Counted from the stretch's first letter, positions 45,290 to 53,496 are shown. The stretch is 64,000 nt of DNA from Piscinibacter gummiphilus (GCF_032681285.1 NZ_CP136336.1:4823001-4887000); one strand, 5' to 3'. The notes: generated by a model not told the origin, from the sequence alone. A program made the numbers and translations.

Positions 45290-45544
45290 TTACTGGGTCG
45301 CGTCCTTGGCGGCGTCCTTCGCGTTCTCGCGGTGGTGCTTGGCCTTGGCCTTGTGGACCTTCGCCTTGGCCTTGTGCACCGTCTTCTCCGGCTGGTCGGA
45401 CACGGCGCCCTTGGCGTTCTCGGCGCCCTGCTTGGCCGTCTCGGCGGTGGCCTTGCCGGTTTCCTTCACGGCGGTGCCGACCTGCGCGAACGCGGTGCCG
45501 GCAGCCAACAATGCGGCGAGGGCGAGGGTCAGTTGCTTCTTCAT
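45290..45544 (-). CDS. Small exported Ala/Lys-rich protein
   Basis: 84 residues. A clear signal peptide (M-K-K-Q-L-T-L-A-L-A-A-L-L-A-A-G-T-A-F-A, cleavage about 20) leads a mature part made of Ala, Lys, Glu and His, with a repeated K-A-K-V-H-K-A-K-A-K core and no Cys or aromatic residues. Amphipathic helix or lysine-rich histone-H1-like composition. No named family recognised. Good ribosome site (AGGAGA) before ATG 45544. Confidence 0.7.
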   Translation of the reverse strand: MKKQLTLALAALLAAGTAFAQVGTAVKETGKATAETAKQGAENAKGAVSDQPEKTVHKAKAKVHKAKAKHHRENAKDAAKDATQ

Positions 45545-45709
45545 GACATTCTCCTGATGGACCTGCGCGCCGATCCCCATGACCTGCGCTGCACGGCCTG
45601 CATGCTGCCTGTTGCGGTGCGCAACGGGCGTCAGCCGGGGCAGGCGTGGGATGTAGGACGGCGCCGCGAACCGGCCATGCCATCCCCTGCGTTTTGGCAA
45701 ACTGCCGTC

Positions 45710-46090
45710 ATGCCCCATCCGAGCGACTCCGACCGCCGCAAGAAGCGCGACGCGCTGCTTCGCAGCCAGGACGAAGCCATCGCCGAGCACCTGGCCCAGG
45801 CGATGAAATCGGGTGAACTGCAAAGCGCCGAGAGCTACGGCAAGCCCCTCGCCGATCACGACGACTACCTGCGCACGCCGGCCGAATTCCGCCTGCCGTT
45901 CAAGATCCTGAAGAACGCGGGCGTGACGCCGCCCGAGATCGATCTCTTCCACAAGCGTGCCGAGCTGCGCCGCCAGCTGGAGACGGCCTCCACCGACAGC
46001 GAGCGCGAGGTGCTCAAGCGCCGGCTCGGCGACCTGGAGATTGCCATTGCGCTGCGCCTGGAGGGCATGCGCCTGAGCGGGCGACTGTGA
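45710..46090 (+). CDS. DUF1992 (DnaJ homologue C28-like) protein
   Basis: 126-residue DUF1992 protein. The hallmark segment G-K-P-L-A-D-H-D-D-Y (about 44-53), then L-P-F-K-I-L-K-N-A-G-V-T-P-P-E-I (about 63-78) is intact. The rest is helical and charged. Function not established; the domain also occurs in DNAJC28. ATG 45710. Single gene, convergent with the DUF2798 gene. Confidence 0.85.
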   Translation: MPHPSDSDRRKKRDALLRSQDEAIAEHLAQAMKSGELQSAESYGKPLADHDDYLRTPAEFRLPFKILKNAGVTPPEIDLFHKRAELRRQLETASTDSEREVLKRRLGDLEIAIALRLEGMRLSGRL

Positions 46091-46129
46091 GGCGACGCGG
46101 CGGCGCTTTGCGCGCCAGCCGCGGCAGGC

Positions 46130-46357
46130 TCACTGCGGCGCCAGCACGCGCTGCACCATGCGCCGCGCGAGCGGCGCGACAAAGAGCACGATCGGGAAGG
46201 CGATGAGCCAGGTGGTCAGCCACGCCCCGACCCAGAGGCCCGCGAAGCCCTCGACGAGGCCTACGTTGCGCAGGGTGGAGATGCCCGCCACCACGAGGGA
46301 CATCAGGCCCGAGAGCACGAGGCCGAAGAGATAGGGTTCGAACTTTCTGGGAATCAT
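46130..46357 (-). CDS. DUF2798 two-helix membrane protein
   Basis: 75-residue inner-membrane protein with two helices (about 8-32 and 42-66) and the family segments F-G-L-V-L-S-G-L-M-S-L and F-P-I-V-L-F-V-A-P-L-A-R-R-M-V. Start overlaps the DUF2938 stop (ATGA), so the two are translated together under the MerR-type promoter. Function unknown. Confidence 0.85.
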   Translation of the reverse strand: MIPRKFEPYLFGLVLSGLMSLVVAGISTLRNVGLVEGFAGLWVGAWLTTWLIAFPIVLFVAPLARRMVQRVLAPQ

Positions 46358-46851
46358 GGCAAGGTCCTTTCGATCAAGACAGCAGTGACAAACAAGCCCA
46401 CGCCGAACACGGTGTGGGTGGCGAAACTCTTCAGGCAGTTCTTCAGCGGCGCCGCCGTCTTCGACGACGCGATGCCCGCGCCCATCGCCGGCTGCATCAC
46501 CAGCAGCGGCATGGCGACGGTGACCACGCCGAAGGCGAGCGCCGGCCACAGCGTTGGCTGATGCAGCCACGCCGTGCCGGACATGGCCACGAGCAACGCG
46601 GCGAAGGCGAGCCCCACGCCGTAGTGCACCGCCCAGCCGAGCGCGGCCTCGTGCCGCACCGGCGCCGACTTCGCGATGCCGTCGTGCCACCAGCGCCCCT
46701 GCGCCACATGCCCGACCCAGCGGCCCACGAGCGCGAAGCTGAGCGAGGGCACGCCGAGCCGCTTCAGGCCCCACAGCCACACGTCCATCACGGCGGTGGC
46801 GCCGAGGCCGACGAGGGCGATGCGGGCGGTGTCGTGCAGCAGCGGGTTCAT
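46354..46851 (-). CDS. DUF2938 membrane protein
   Basis: 165-residue inner-membrane protein with four predicted helices. G-L-G-A-T-A-V-M-D-V-W near the N-terminus, H-Y-G-V-G-L-A-F-A in helix 2 and M-Q-P-A-M-G-A-G-I-A are the family features. First gene of a two-gene unit divergent from the merR gene and preceded by a 19-bp-spacer promoter with a palindrome, the arrangement of genes switched on by MerR proteins. Confidence 0.87.
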   Translation of the reverse strand: MNPLLHDTARIALVGLGATAVMDVWLWGLKRLGVPSLSFALVGRWVGHVAQGRWWHDGIAKSAPVRHEAALGWAVHYGVGLAFAALLVAMSGTAWLHQPTLWPALAFGVVTVAMPLLVMQPAMGAGIASSKTAAPLKNCLKSFATHTVFGVGLFVTAVLIERTLP

Positions 46852-46888
46852 GGCGGTTCTCCGGTTGACATGGCGAGGTGTTGAGGGG

Positions 46889-46919
46889 ACTATAGAAGTT
46901 CAAGTCAACTTGAAGTCAA
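46889..46919 (-). promoter_or_regulatory. MerR-type promoter/operator with 19-bp spacer
   Basis: On the minus strand, -35 TTGACT (46919-46914) and -10 TATAGT (46894-46889) are separated by 19 bp, and the palindrome TTCAAGT-TG-ACTTGAA (46914-46899) sits between them. This stretched spacing is the hallmark of promoters activated by MerR-family DNA distortion. It points toward the DUF2938-DUF2798 genes; the merR start is 13 bp from the -35 on the other side. Confidence 0.87.
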
Positions 46920-46931
46920 GAGGTTTTTTGC

Positions 46932-47348
46932 ATGGACATCGCCGAAGTCGCCAAACGCTCGGGCGTGCCCGCCTCCACGCTGCGCTACTACGAAGAGAAA
47001 GGGCTCATCGCCTCGGTGGGCCGCCAGGGGCTGCGCCGACTTTTTGCGCCGGAGGTGATCGACCAGCTGGCGCTCATCGCGCTCGGCCAGGCCGCGGGTT
47101 TCTCGCTCGACGACATCGGCGCCATGTTTTCCGCCGACGGCAAGCCCAACATCAATCGCAAGATGCTCGACGCCAAGGCCGACGAACTCGACGCAACGAT
47201 CAAGCGCCTCAAGGCCATGAGCAACGGCCTGCGCCACGCGGCCGTGTGCCCCGCGCGCAACCACGCGGAATGCCCCACCTTCCGCCGCCTGCTGCGTGCA
47301 GCGGCGGCAGGGTCATTCGAGAAGCGCCAGAAGCGATCGGCCGCCTAA
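46932..47348 (+). CDS. MerR family transcriptional regulator
   Basis: 138-residue MerR protein: N-terminal winged helix (I-A-E-V-A-K-R-S-G-V-P-A-S-T-L-R-Y-Y-E-E-K-G-L-I, about 3-26), R-R-L-F wing, and a dimerisation coiled coil (L-D-A-K-A-D-E-L-D-A-T-I-K-R-L). The C-terminus has two Cys (H-A-A-V-C-P and H-A-E-C-P-T) reminiscent of, but not identical to, metal or redox-sensing members. Divergent from the DUF2938-DUF2798 pair, which it probably controls. The N-terminal Met is 12 bp from the palindrome region. Confidence 0.93.
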   Translation: MDIAEVAKRSGVPASTLRYYEEKGLIASVGRQGLRRLFAPEVIDQLALIALGQAAGFSLDDIGAMFSADGKPNINRKMLDAKADELDATIKRLKAMSNGLRHAAVCPARNHAECPTFRRLLRAAAAGSFEKRQKRSAA

Positions 47349-47358
47349 ACTCGCGCGC

Positions 47359-47601
47359 ATGAACCTCAACATCGTCGTCTACTCCAAGTCGGCCTGCCCC
47401 CAATGCGACCAGGCCAAGATGCTGCTCAAGACCAAGTCGATCGACTTCAAGGAAGTCAAGATCGATGACGAAGCCGAGCGCCTGGCCTTCTTCGAGAAGT
47501 GCGGGCCTTCGGTGCGGCAGATGCCGCAGATCTTCATCAACGAGCAGCGCGTCGGCGGCCTGGCCGGCCTGCAAGCCGCGCTCACGCAACTCGGGCGCTG
47601 A
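47359..47601 (+). CDS. Glutaredoxin-like protein
   Basis: 80-residue glutaredoxin/NrdH-like thioredoxin-fold protein. Active-site motif S-A-C-P-Q-C (CPQC, about 13-16), cis-Pro loop Q-M-P-Q-I-F-I (about 54-60) and G-G-L-A-G-L near the C-terminus are present. Starts 10 bp after the merR stop on the same strand, so it may be co-transcribed with it. Cytosolic disulfide reductase; the partner is unknown. Confidence 0.92.
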   Translation: MNLNIVVYSKSACPQCDQAKMLLKTKSIDFKEVKIDDEAERLAFFEKCGPSVRQMPQIFINEQRVGGLAGLQAALTQLGR

Positions 47602-47626
47602 CCCGCACCCGGGCGTGCCTCACCCG

Positions 47627-48010
47627 ATGCGGCTCGACCCCTACCTCTCGTTCGCAGGCTATGCGTTCTCGCTCACGCAAGACGACCTGCTGAAGCAGCG
47701 TGGCACGCCGCTCAAGGCCGGCCGCAACGAGGTCGGCCTGAACGAGTTGGACTACGGCGACGTGGTCCTGCGCTTCCAGGACGGCGGCCGGCTGGAAGAG
47801 ATCACCGCCGCCGCGCCGGTGCTGCACCTGGGCGCGATCGCCATCCCGTTCGACCACCTGCGCCCCTTCGTGCTCACGCACGACGAGCAGGTGTTCTGGC
47901 GCGCTCGTTTCATGGTCAGCCCGACCCTCGGCCTGGCCTTCGACCCCACCGAGCCGGCGTGGGTCACGGCGCTCGCCAAGCACTGCCTTCCCGAGTGGGA
48001 AAAGCTCTGA
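47627..48010 (+). CDS. Hypothetical protein
   Basis: 127-residue protein not recognised as a named family. Sequence is mixed alpha/beta with no membrane segment or signal peptide; segments L-D-Y-G-D-V-V-L-R-F and F-W-R-A-R-F-M-V-S-P-T-L-G-L-A-F-D-P are well-formed strands. ATG 47627 is chosen; a GTG at 47615 would add four residues. Codon usage matches its neighbours and it follows the glutaredoxin gene by 25 bp, probably in the same unit. Confidence 0.6.
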   Translation: MRLDPYLSFAGYAFSLTQDDLLKQRGTPLKAGRNEVGLNELDYGDVVLRFQDGGRLEEITAAAPVLHLGAIAIPFDHLRPFVLTHDEQVFWRARFMVSPTLGLAFDPTEPAWVTALAKHCLPEWEKL

Positions 48011-48016
48011 GCAACT

Positions 48017-48036
48017 CCTGACAGAACGTTGTCAGG
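48017..48036. repeat. Inverted repeat after the hypothetical gene
   Basis: CCTGACA (48017-48023) and TGTCAGG (48030-48036) form a 7-bp stem with a 6-nt loop, 7 bp after the stop codon. No T-tract. Could be a weak terminator or an operator (TGACA-N6-TGTCA) for the lipoprotein gene downstream. Confidence 0.45.
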
Positions 48037-48095
48037 ACCCCCTCCCTACAGTCTCCCTACCGCATCGATCCACACGATCGCATCGCGGTTTCGCT

Positions 48096-48115
48096 GGCCT
48101 CCGCAGCCGGAGGCC
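48096..48115 (+). repeat. Perfect 8-bp hairpin in the leader of the lipoprotein gene
   Basis: GGCCTCCG-CAGC-CGGAGGCC, 26 bp upstream of the start at 48142. Upstream of it lies a direct repeat CTCCCTAC at about 48042-48060 with 11-bp periodicity, a possible regulator site. The ribosome site GGGAG lies after the hairpin. Confidence 0.45.
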
Positions 48116-48141
48116 CATCACGGTAAACAGGGAGATCACAC

Positions 48142-49749
48142 ATGAAAAAAATCTGGTCGGTGGCTGCGGTCGCCGTGTTCCTGTCTGCGTGCGGCGGCGG
48201 TGGTGCTGGTGACACCACTGCCAATCCGGACGCCTCGCGAGAGCAAGCTCAAAGCGCAGCGCAGCAAGCCTCGCTGGTGGCCACACCGGGCAATCTCGAA
48301 CTCCGATTGACGAGTGGGCAGAGCGCCGTCGGCGAGCTGGCGTTGCAATATGTCGGCTCGTCAGCCGCCCACACCCGGCTCGTGATCGAAGGCGAGCTGC
48401 CCGCGGTCTTTGCGCCCAAACCGGTGATCGAGTCGCTGGGGGACGGGCGCTTCACGGTGAAGCTCAGCACCGCGGCGGGGCTGGCCGACGGCAGCTACAG
48501 CGGCACGCTGCAATTCGCCGGCTGTCACGACCCGAAGTGCAGGAACGCCCGCAAGACGGCGCGCGTGGCGGTGCCCTACAGCATCACCGTCTCGGCCGCG
48601 AGCGACTGGCAGATGCACCAGGGCAATGCCGCACACACCGGCTACGTGCCGGTGACGCTCGACCCGGCGCGCTTCCAGTACGCCTGGGATTGGCGGCGCC
48701 CGGCGAGTGGCGTGATCGGCGCGATCAACGCGGTGGTAAGTGAAGGCGGCAAGGTGTTCGTCACCGACGACGACTACTTCAGCGCCGTCTCGATCCGCGC
48801 CCTGAACGAGGCCGACGGCTCGACGGCGTGGACACGCGACTTCGGCACCAAGCCCGGTCTCAACCCGCCGGCGGTGGCCAACGGCATGGTCTACGCGGCG
48901 ACGATGGGCCACTCCGACACCTACCTGCACGCCTTCCGCGCCGCCGATGGTCAGCCGGTGTTCCAGTCGGCCTTCGACTCGCAGTGGGGCCATGTGCTCG
49001 CGCCGACGCTCGCCGATCGCCGCGCCTACACCAACGGCGGTTACTACGGCGGTGGCGTCTACTCGTTCGACGCCACCTCGGGCAGCCGCCTGTGGTCGCA
49101 GACCGCGGGCGACGACGACATGAGCACGCCGGCCGTCGACAGCCGCTACGTCTACCACTACAGCGGCCTCGGGCTCGAGGTGTACGGCAAGGTCGACGGC
49201 AACCTCGTCGCGTCGATCCCCGACCCGTATGGCCCGGGCTGGGGCTACTCGTACCACGGCTCGCCCATCCTCGGCTCGGCCGACCACGTGATCGCCTTCA
49301 GCGGCGGCGCATTCAGCGGGCGGGCGTCGTCGAGCGTGGAGCCCTACGACAGCCGCCGCCTGGTGAACTTCTCGGTGGAGAACCGCAACACGCGGTGGAT
49401 CAGTGCCCGTGCCTACCTCACGACGCCTGCACTCGCCAAGGGCGTGGTCTACGCGGGCCGCAATGCGCCGAAGTCGCTCGATGCCATCAGCGAAGCCACC
49501 GGCGAAGTGCTGTGGTCGTGGGCCGGCACGGCGAGCGACAGCGAGTTCCACCGCAACGTGGTCGTCACCGACAACCTGCTCTTCGTCAGCACCGACCGCG
49601 CCGTGCACGCCATCGACCTCACCACGCACCAGTCGGTGTGGTCGTATCCGTCGCCGGGCATGATCAGCCTGTCGGCGAGCGGCATGCTCTACATCGTGGA
49701 AGGCGCGCGCGAGCCCACCGGCCGCCTCATCGCGATCCGCGTGCGCTGA
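48142..49749 (+). CDS. PQQ-like beta-propeller lipoprotein
   Basis: 535-residue exported lipoprotein. The signal peptide ends in lipobox L-S-A-C-G-G-G-G (Cys about 17), followed by a low-complexity linker, a beta-sandwich-like region (about 45-150) and a PQQ-like beta-propeller (about 155-530) with blade motifs such as L-N-E-A-D-G-S-T-A-W, S-F-D-A-T-S-G-S-R-L-W and I-S-E-A-T-G-E-V-L-W. Blade motifs resemble BamB but the protein is longer and the BamB neighbours are absent. No PQQ-binding Cys pair is evident, so a scaffold or binding role is more likely than a dehydrogenase. An intrinsic terminator follows. Confidence 0.85.
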   Translation: MKKIWSVAAVAVFLSACGGGGAGDTTANPDASREQAQSAAQQASLVATPGNLELRLTSGQSAVGELALQYVGSSAAHTRLVIEGELPAVFAPKPVIESLGDGRFTVKLSTAAGLADGSYSGTLQFAGCHDPKCRNARKTARVAVPYSITVSAASDWQMHQGNAAHTGYVPVTLDPARFQYAWDWRRPASGVIGAINAVVSEGGKVFVTDDDYFSAVSIRALNEADGSTAWTRDFGTKPGLNPPAVANGMVYAATMGHSDTYLHAFRAADGQPVFQSAFDSQWGHVLAPTLADRRAYTNGGYYGGGVYSFDATSGSRLWSQTAGDDDMSTPAVDSRYVYHYSGLGLEVYGKVDGNLVASIPDPYGPGWGYSYHGSPILGSADHVIAFSGGAFSGRASSSVEPYDSRRLVNFSVENRNTRWISARAYLTTPALAKGVVYAGRNAPKSLDAISEATGEVLWSWAGTASDSEFHRNVVVTDNLLFVSTDRAVHAIDLTTHQSVWSYPSPGMISLSASGMLYIVEGAREPTGRLIAIRVR

Positions 49750-49779
49750 AGTTTTCTCCAGCCATTTGCAGTGGCCTTC

Positions 49780-49805
49780 AAGGCGCCCCTCGGGGCGCCT
49801 TTTTT
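49780..49805 (+). terminator. Intrinsic terminator after the beta-propeller gene
   Basis: Stem AAGGCGCCC / GGGCGCCTT with a CTCG loop, running into a T6 tract. About 30 bp after the stop codon and just before the stop of the convergent reductase gene. Confidence 0.92.
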
Positions 49806-49808
49806 GCG

Positions 49809-50390
49809 TCACGAGACGCGGTAGTGCAGCGCGACGATTTCCGACTCGGGCAGCCGCCGCTGGCCGAGCAGCGTCATCGGCCGCGACACGCCTGATGCAA
49901 ACGCCGGCACACCCGCGCCCAGCACCACGTTGCCGATGAGCAGGTGCAACTCGTCGACGAGGCCGGCGGCGTAGAGGTCCTGCCAGACCTGGGTGCCGCC
50001 ATACATCAACAGGTCGCGCGTCTCGCTGGCCTTGAGTTGCGCGATGCGCGCGCGTGAATCGGCGCGTCGCACCACCTCGGCGTCGTGCCACGGGTCGTCG
50101 CCGTCGAGTTTCAACGTGTCGCTGACAACGAGCCTGCGCACCGAGCGGGTGAGCGAGGCGATTTCGCGCTGCACCGGCGCAGCATTCGTGTCGCGCTCGA
50201 CCTGCGGCCAGTAGCCCTGGAACATGCCGAAGGTCGTGCGGCCGAAGAGAAGCGTGCCGGCGCGCCGCAGCAGTTCGACGTTGTGCCGGTCGAAGGCCGA
50301 GCCGCCCATGGGCAATCGGCTGAGGTCGCCACCGGGGCCGGCAAGGTGGCCGTCGAGCGAGATGAGTTGGCTGACGATGAGTTGGGCCAT
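49809..50390 (-). CDS. Dihydrofolate reductase-like (RibD C-terminal) protein
   Basis: 193-residue protein of the RibD C-terminal/bacterial DHFR-like fold. Typical segments: S-L-D-G-H-L-A-G-P-G (about 11-20), L-F-G-R-T-T-F-G-M-F (about 48-57), M-Y-G-G-T-Q-V-W (about 127-134) and P-V/V-L-G-A-G. ATG 50390 rather than the longer frame. Lies 72 bp downstream of the ECF sigma gene on the same strand. Such genes are usually of unknown reductase function. Confidence 0.87.
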   Translation of the reverse strand: MAQLIVSQLISLDGHLAGPGGDLSRLPMGGSAFDRHNVELLRRAGTLLFGRTTFGMFQGYWPQVERDTNAAPVQREIASLTRSVRRLVVSDTLKLDGDDPWHDAEVVRRADSRARIAQLKASETRDLLMYGGTQVWQDLYAAGLVDELHLLIGNVVLGAGVPAFASGVSRPMTLLGQRRLPESEIVALHYRVS

Positions 50391-50462
50391 GGGGGGATCA
50401 CCTTGTCTCTGTGGTTGTGACATCCACTGAGAGACACGGCGAGGCCCAAACTCATCGGTACT

Positions 50463-51488
50463 TCAGACAATTTCTTCCTGCAGCCTGAAACGGCGATACA
50501 GCGCCGGGTCGAGAAAGCTGTGCAGCCCGGCGATGCGCCCGCCACGCAGCGCCAGCAGCGTGATCGCGCCGAGCCGGAATCGGTCATCGCCATCGGCCTT
50601 CTGGTAGCAGGCGAAACCCGGCTGGCCGTTGGCCCACAGCGGCCGCATGCGCCAGGGCGTGGCGAAGACACGCTCGGCGATGAACTCTTGCACGTCGGCC
50701 AGCCCGTCGAACCATGAGGGCAGCGGCGGCATGGTGAAGCGCACGTCGTCGGTGAAGAGGCGCACGAGTTCCTTCACGTCGCGCGCGTCCCAGGCGGTGA
50801 GGAAGGCGCCGAGCAGCTGCCGCAAGCCCTCGTCGCCCAGCGATTGCAGCTCGACCGCCTGCGAGACCGCGGGCATGCGCTCCTTCACCGTCTTCTGCGC
50901 ACGTTGCAGGGCGCTGTTGACCGAGGCGACCGTGCCGCCCAGCATTTCGGCGGTTTCCGCCGCCGAGAACTCCAGCACGTCGCGCAGCAGCAGCACCGCG
51001 CGCTGCGTGCCGGGCAGGTGCTGCAAGGCCGCCACGAAGGCCAGCGCCACGCTCTCACGGCGCGCGAGCGACACGGCCGGGTCGTCGGGCGGCTCGCCCT
51101 GCCACGGCGCCTCGTCGTCCGAGAGCGGCTCCAGCCACACCGGGCCCATCACCATCTCGCCCAGCTCGGCCGTCGTGTGAAGTGACGGGCCGTGGTCGGG
51201 CGACTCGCGCCGCCACGGCCGCTGCGAGATGAGGCGCAGGCAGACGTGGGTGCTGATCTGGTAGAGCCAGGTACCGAGCGCGCTGCGCCCCTCGAACGAC
51301 GCGAGGCCGCGCCAGGCGGCGAGCAGCGTCTCCTGCAGCGCATCGTCGGCATCGTGCGGCGAGCCGAGCATGCGATAGCAGTGGCTGTGCAGGCGGCGAC
51401 GGTGCGGTGCCAGGAGCCGATCGAAGGCGGCCGCGTCACCCCCGCGTGCCAGCGTGAGCAGTTGGGTGTTGTCGAAGGGCAAGCTCAT
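50463..51488 (-). CDS. ECF sigma factor with C-terminal SnoaL-like domain
   Basis: 341-residue sigma-70 family protein of the long ECF type similar to SigG/TIGR02960-like factors. Region 2 (H-C-Y-R-M-L-G-S-P-H-D-A-D-D-A-L-Q-E-T) is about 43-61, region 4 (F-S-A-A-E-T-A-E-M-L-G-G-T-V-A-S-V-N-S-A-L-Q-R-A) about 180-203, and a SnoaL/NTF2-like domain covers about 215-335. The W-L-P-E-P/D-G-G-G-K signatures of ECF41 are absent. No anti-sigma gene is near. The DHFR-like gene behind it is a possible target. Confidence 0.9.
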   Translation of the reverse strand: MSLPFDNTQLLTLARGGDAAAFDRLLAPHRRRLHSHCYRMLGSPHDADDALQETLLAAWRGLASFEGRSALGTWLYQISTHVCLRLISQRPWRRESPDHGPSLHTTAELGEMVMGPVWLEPLSDDEAPWQGEPPDDPAVSLARRESVALAFVAALQHLPGTQRAVLLLRDVLEFSAAETAEMLGGTVASVNSALQRAQKTVKERMPAVSQAVELQSLGDEGLRQLLGAFLTAWDARDVKELVRLFTDDVRFTMPPLPSWFDGLADVQEFIAERVFATPWRMRPLWANGQPGFACYQKADGDDRFRLGAITLLALRGGRIAGLHSFLDPALYRRFRLQEEIV

Positions 51489-51544
51489 GCGTCCCCCAGA
51501 AGGTTGATCCACTGCACGACCTCGCGCGAGCCCACGGGCGCGGG

Positions 51545-52372
51545 TCAGAAATCCAGTTCAAGGCTGAGCACCTGGCCTCGCACGATGCGTGCGCCCGCAG
51601 TGGCCTGCCCATAACAACCGAAGCTCACCGGCCCGCCGGGAAGGCGCTCGGCCGAGAGTGCGGCGAGGGCGGCCAGCACACGCGCGTCGGTGTCGCCCGT
51701 CGCCGGGTCGACATTGGGCACCACGCAGCGCACGCATCGCGAGCTGATGTCGAGGCGCCCGCCCGGCCAGGCGAGCGAGCGCAGATGGTCTTCGGCAAAG
51801 GGCGGCAGCAACGACTCGGGGCCGTCGAGCACGAGGTTGGGCCGGTAGCGCAGCACGCCGGCGGCCGGGCCCCCGTCACGCCGCAACTGCGCTGCGGCGT
51901 CGTCGCATGAAGCACGGCTCACCACGTGCAGCCGGTTCGCTTCGCCTCGGCCCACCGCCTCGTCGCTCAAGCGCACCAGCCGCACCGGCGCGCCGGCCAC
52001 GGCGGAGACCCAGGCGCTGGACGCGTGGCCGGCGTCGTGCCCTTCGTGCCGGTCGAGCCGCGCGGCGGCCTCGTTCCAGATGCGGAACGAGCAGGCTGCC
52101 AAGCCCGCGTCCGGGACGGTGAGCGTCGGTTGGCCAGGCGCTTCGAGCCGCAGCCCATCGGGCAGCAGCGTCGGCGAAATCAACACCAGGCGCGGGTAGG
52201 TGCCCTGCCACGTGACCTCGCCCTCGGCATTGACGATGGCCCAGCGGCGGTCACCCTCCGCCCCGCCCCAGCGGTCGATGTGCAGCGCGTCGACAGGCAT
52301 CGCCCCGCAGGCCTTGACCGGGTAGAGGTAGGCCGCGGCGACGTGCACGGCGTCGAGAGAGGTGCTTGGCAT
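51545..52372 (-). CDS. MOSC domain protein (molybdenum-cofactor-sulfurase C-terminal-like)
   Basis: 275 residues. MOSC N-terminal beta-barrel domain (Y-L-Y-P-V-K-A-C-G-A-M-P-V, about 17-30) followed by a MOSC domain with S-R-C-V-R-C-V-V-P-N-V-D-P-A-T-G (about 212-228), containing the Cys thought to bind the molybdenum cofactor in mARC-type proteins. A mARC/YcbX-like N-reductive role is plausible, but the ferredoxin domain of YcbX is absent. ATG 52372. Codons and orientation match the neighbouring porin gene. Confidence 0.9.
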   Translation of the reverse strand: MPSTSLDAVHVAAAYLYPVKACGAMPVDALHIDRWGGAEGDRRWAIVNAEGEVTWQGTYPRLVLISPTLLPDGLRLEAPGQPTLTVPDAGLAACSFRIWNEAAARLDRHEGHDAGHASSAWVSAVAGAPVRLVRLSDEAVGRGEANRLHVVSRASCDDAAAQLRRDGGPAAGVLRYRPNLVLDGPESLLPPFAEDHLRSLAWPGGRLDISSRCVRCVVPNVDPATGDTDARVLAALAALSAERLPGGPVSFGCYGQATAGARIVRGQVLSLELDF

Positions 52373-52404
52373 CGCGCAAGCGTAGCGCCTCTCCCGACAC
52401 GGGC

Positions 52405-53496
52405 TCACCAGGCCATGCGCAGGCCGGCCTGGAAGACGCGGTTCTCGGCGATGTAGTCCTTCAGGTCGCCAGTCGAGAACGAGATGCCCGAGTAGAGGAA
52501 GGTGCTCTTCGACAGCGCGTACCAGCCCATGAAGGCCGCCTTGCCGAGCGTGGCGCTGCGGCCGGCGGCGTTTTCGTACTTCACGCCGGTGTAGTTGGCG
52601 CCCAGCGTGAGCTGGCCCAACGGCACCTGCACACCGAGCGTGTAGCCGTTGATCTCATCGGCGGTGAAGGTGGTGGGGGCGTCGTAGGTGACGATCAGGT
52701 TGGTGCCGGTGAAGGCGCCGTTGCCTGCGCCCAGCGCGAGGTCGCTGTTCAGCTGGATGCCGCCGAGCAGCTTCACCGCGCCGAAGTTGTAGTTGGCGCC
52801 GAAGGTGAACGACTTGTTGGTGTCGTCGCCGGTGGTGCGCGACTTGTTCCACTCGTATGACGCGGCGATGTTGAACGGGCCATTGCCGTAGCCGAGGCGC
52901 ACGCCGTGGAAACGATCGGAGGTGCCCTCGCCCGGGGCCAGTTGGGCCGCGGCCACGAAGCCGGCGAGGTTCGGCGTGGCGTACTGGACCACGTTGTTGG
53001 CGCGCGGTGCGTTCAGCCACAGCGGCAGGTTGCGGCCGGCGTTGGTGCTGGCCGTGCCGGGGTTGTTGACGGCGGCATTGCCATACGGGTTGGTCATGCC
53101 CATGACCGAGTCCGACAGGATGTACTGGCGGCCCATGCGCAGCTCGCCGAGCGTCGGTTGCGAGAGACCGACGAACACCTGCCGGCCGAAGGCAAGGCCA
53201 CCCTGCCCCAGCGCGCCGGTGTCGGCATTGAGGCCGCCTTCGAGCACCGCATTGGCCTTCAGGCCGCCGCCCAGGTCTTCGACCACGCGCACGCCCCAGC
53301 GCGAACCGTTGAGGCCGTTGACCACGCCGTCGTTCAGCTTCCACACATTGCCGGCGCCCGAGGCGCTGCCGGCCTTGTAGTGGTCGACGGCCAGGTCGAT
53401 CAGGCCGTAGAGCGTGACGCTCGATTGCGCCTGGGCGGTGCCGGCGGTCAGCAGCGCGGCGGCGGCCAGGGCGGCGGGTTTGAGAGCTGTCTTCAT
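52405..53496 (-). CDS. Gram-negative porin (Burkholderia type)
   Basis: 363-residue trimeric-type general porin. Signal peptide (about 1-23) ends A-Q-A, then Q-S-S-V-T-L-Y-G-L-I-D-L, the universal porin start. The constriction-loop and strand pattern (R-W-G-V-R-V-V-E-D-L-G-G-G-L-K, F-G-R-Q-V-F-V-G-L) are typical, and the C-terminus ends in A-G-L-R-M-A-W with an aromatic last residue. Sits downstream of the QuiC genes but an intrinsic terminator intervenes, so it has its own promoter. Probably admits quinate/shikimate or similar acids. Confidence 0.93.
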   Translation of the reverse strand: MKTALKPAALAAAALLTAGTAQAQSSVTLYGLIDLAVDHYKAGSASGAGNVWKLNDGVVNGLNGSRWGVRVVEDLGGGLKANAVLEGGLNADTGALGQGGLAFGRQVFVGLSQPTLGELRMGRQYILSDSVMGMTNPYGNAAVNNPGTASTNAGRNLPLWLNAPRANNVVQYATPNLAGFVAAAQLAPGEGTSDRFHGVRLGYGNGPFNIAASYEWNKSRTTGDDTNKSFTFGANYNFGAVKLLGGIQLNSDLALGAGNGAFTGTNLIVTYDAPTTFTADEINGYTLGVQVPLGQLTLGANYTGVKYENAAGRSATLGKAAFMGWYALSKSTFLYSGISFSTGDLKDYIAENRVFQAGLRMAW

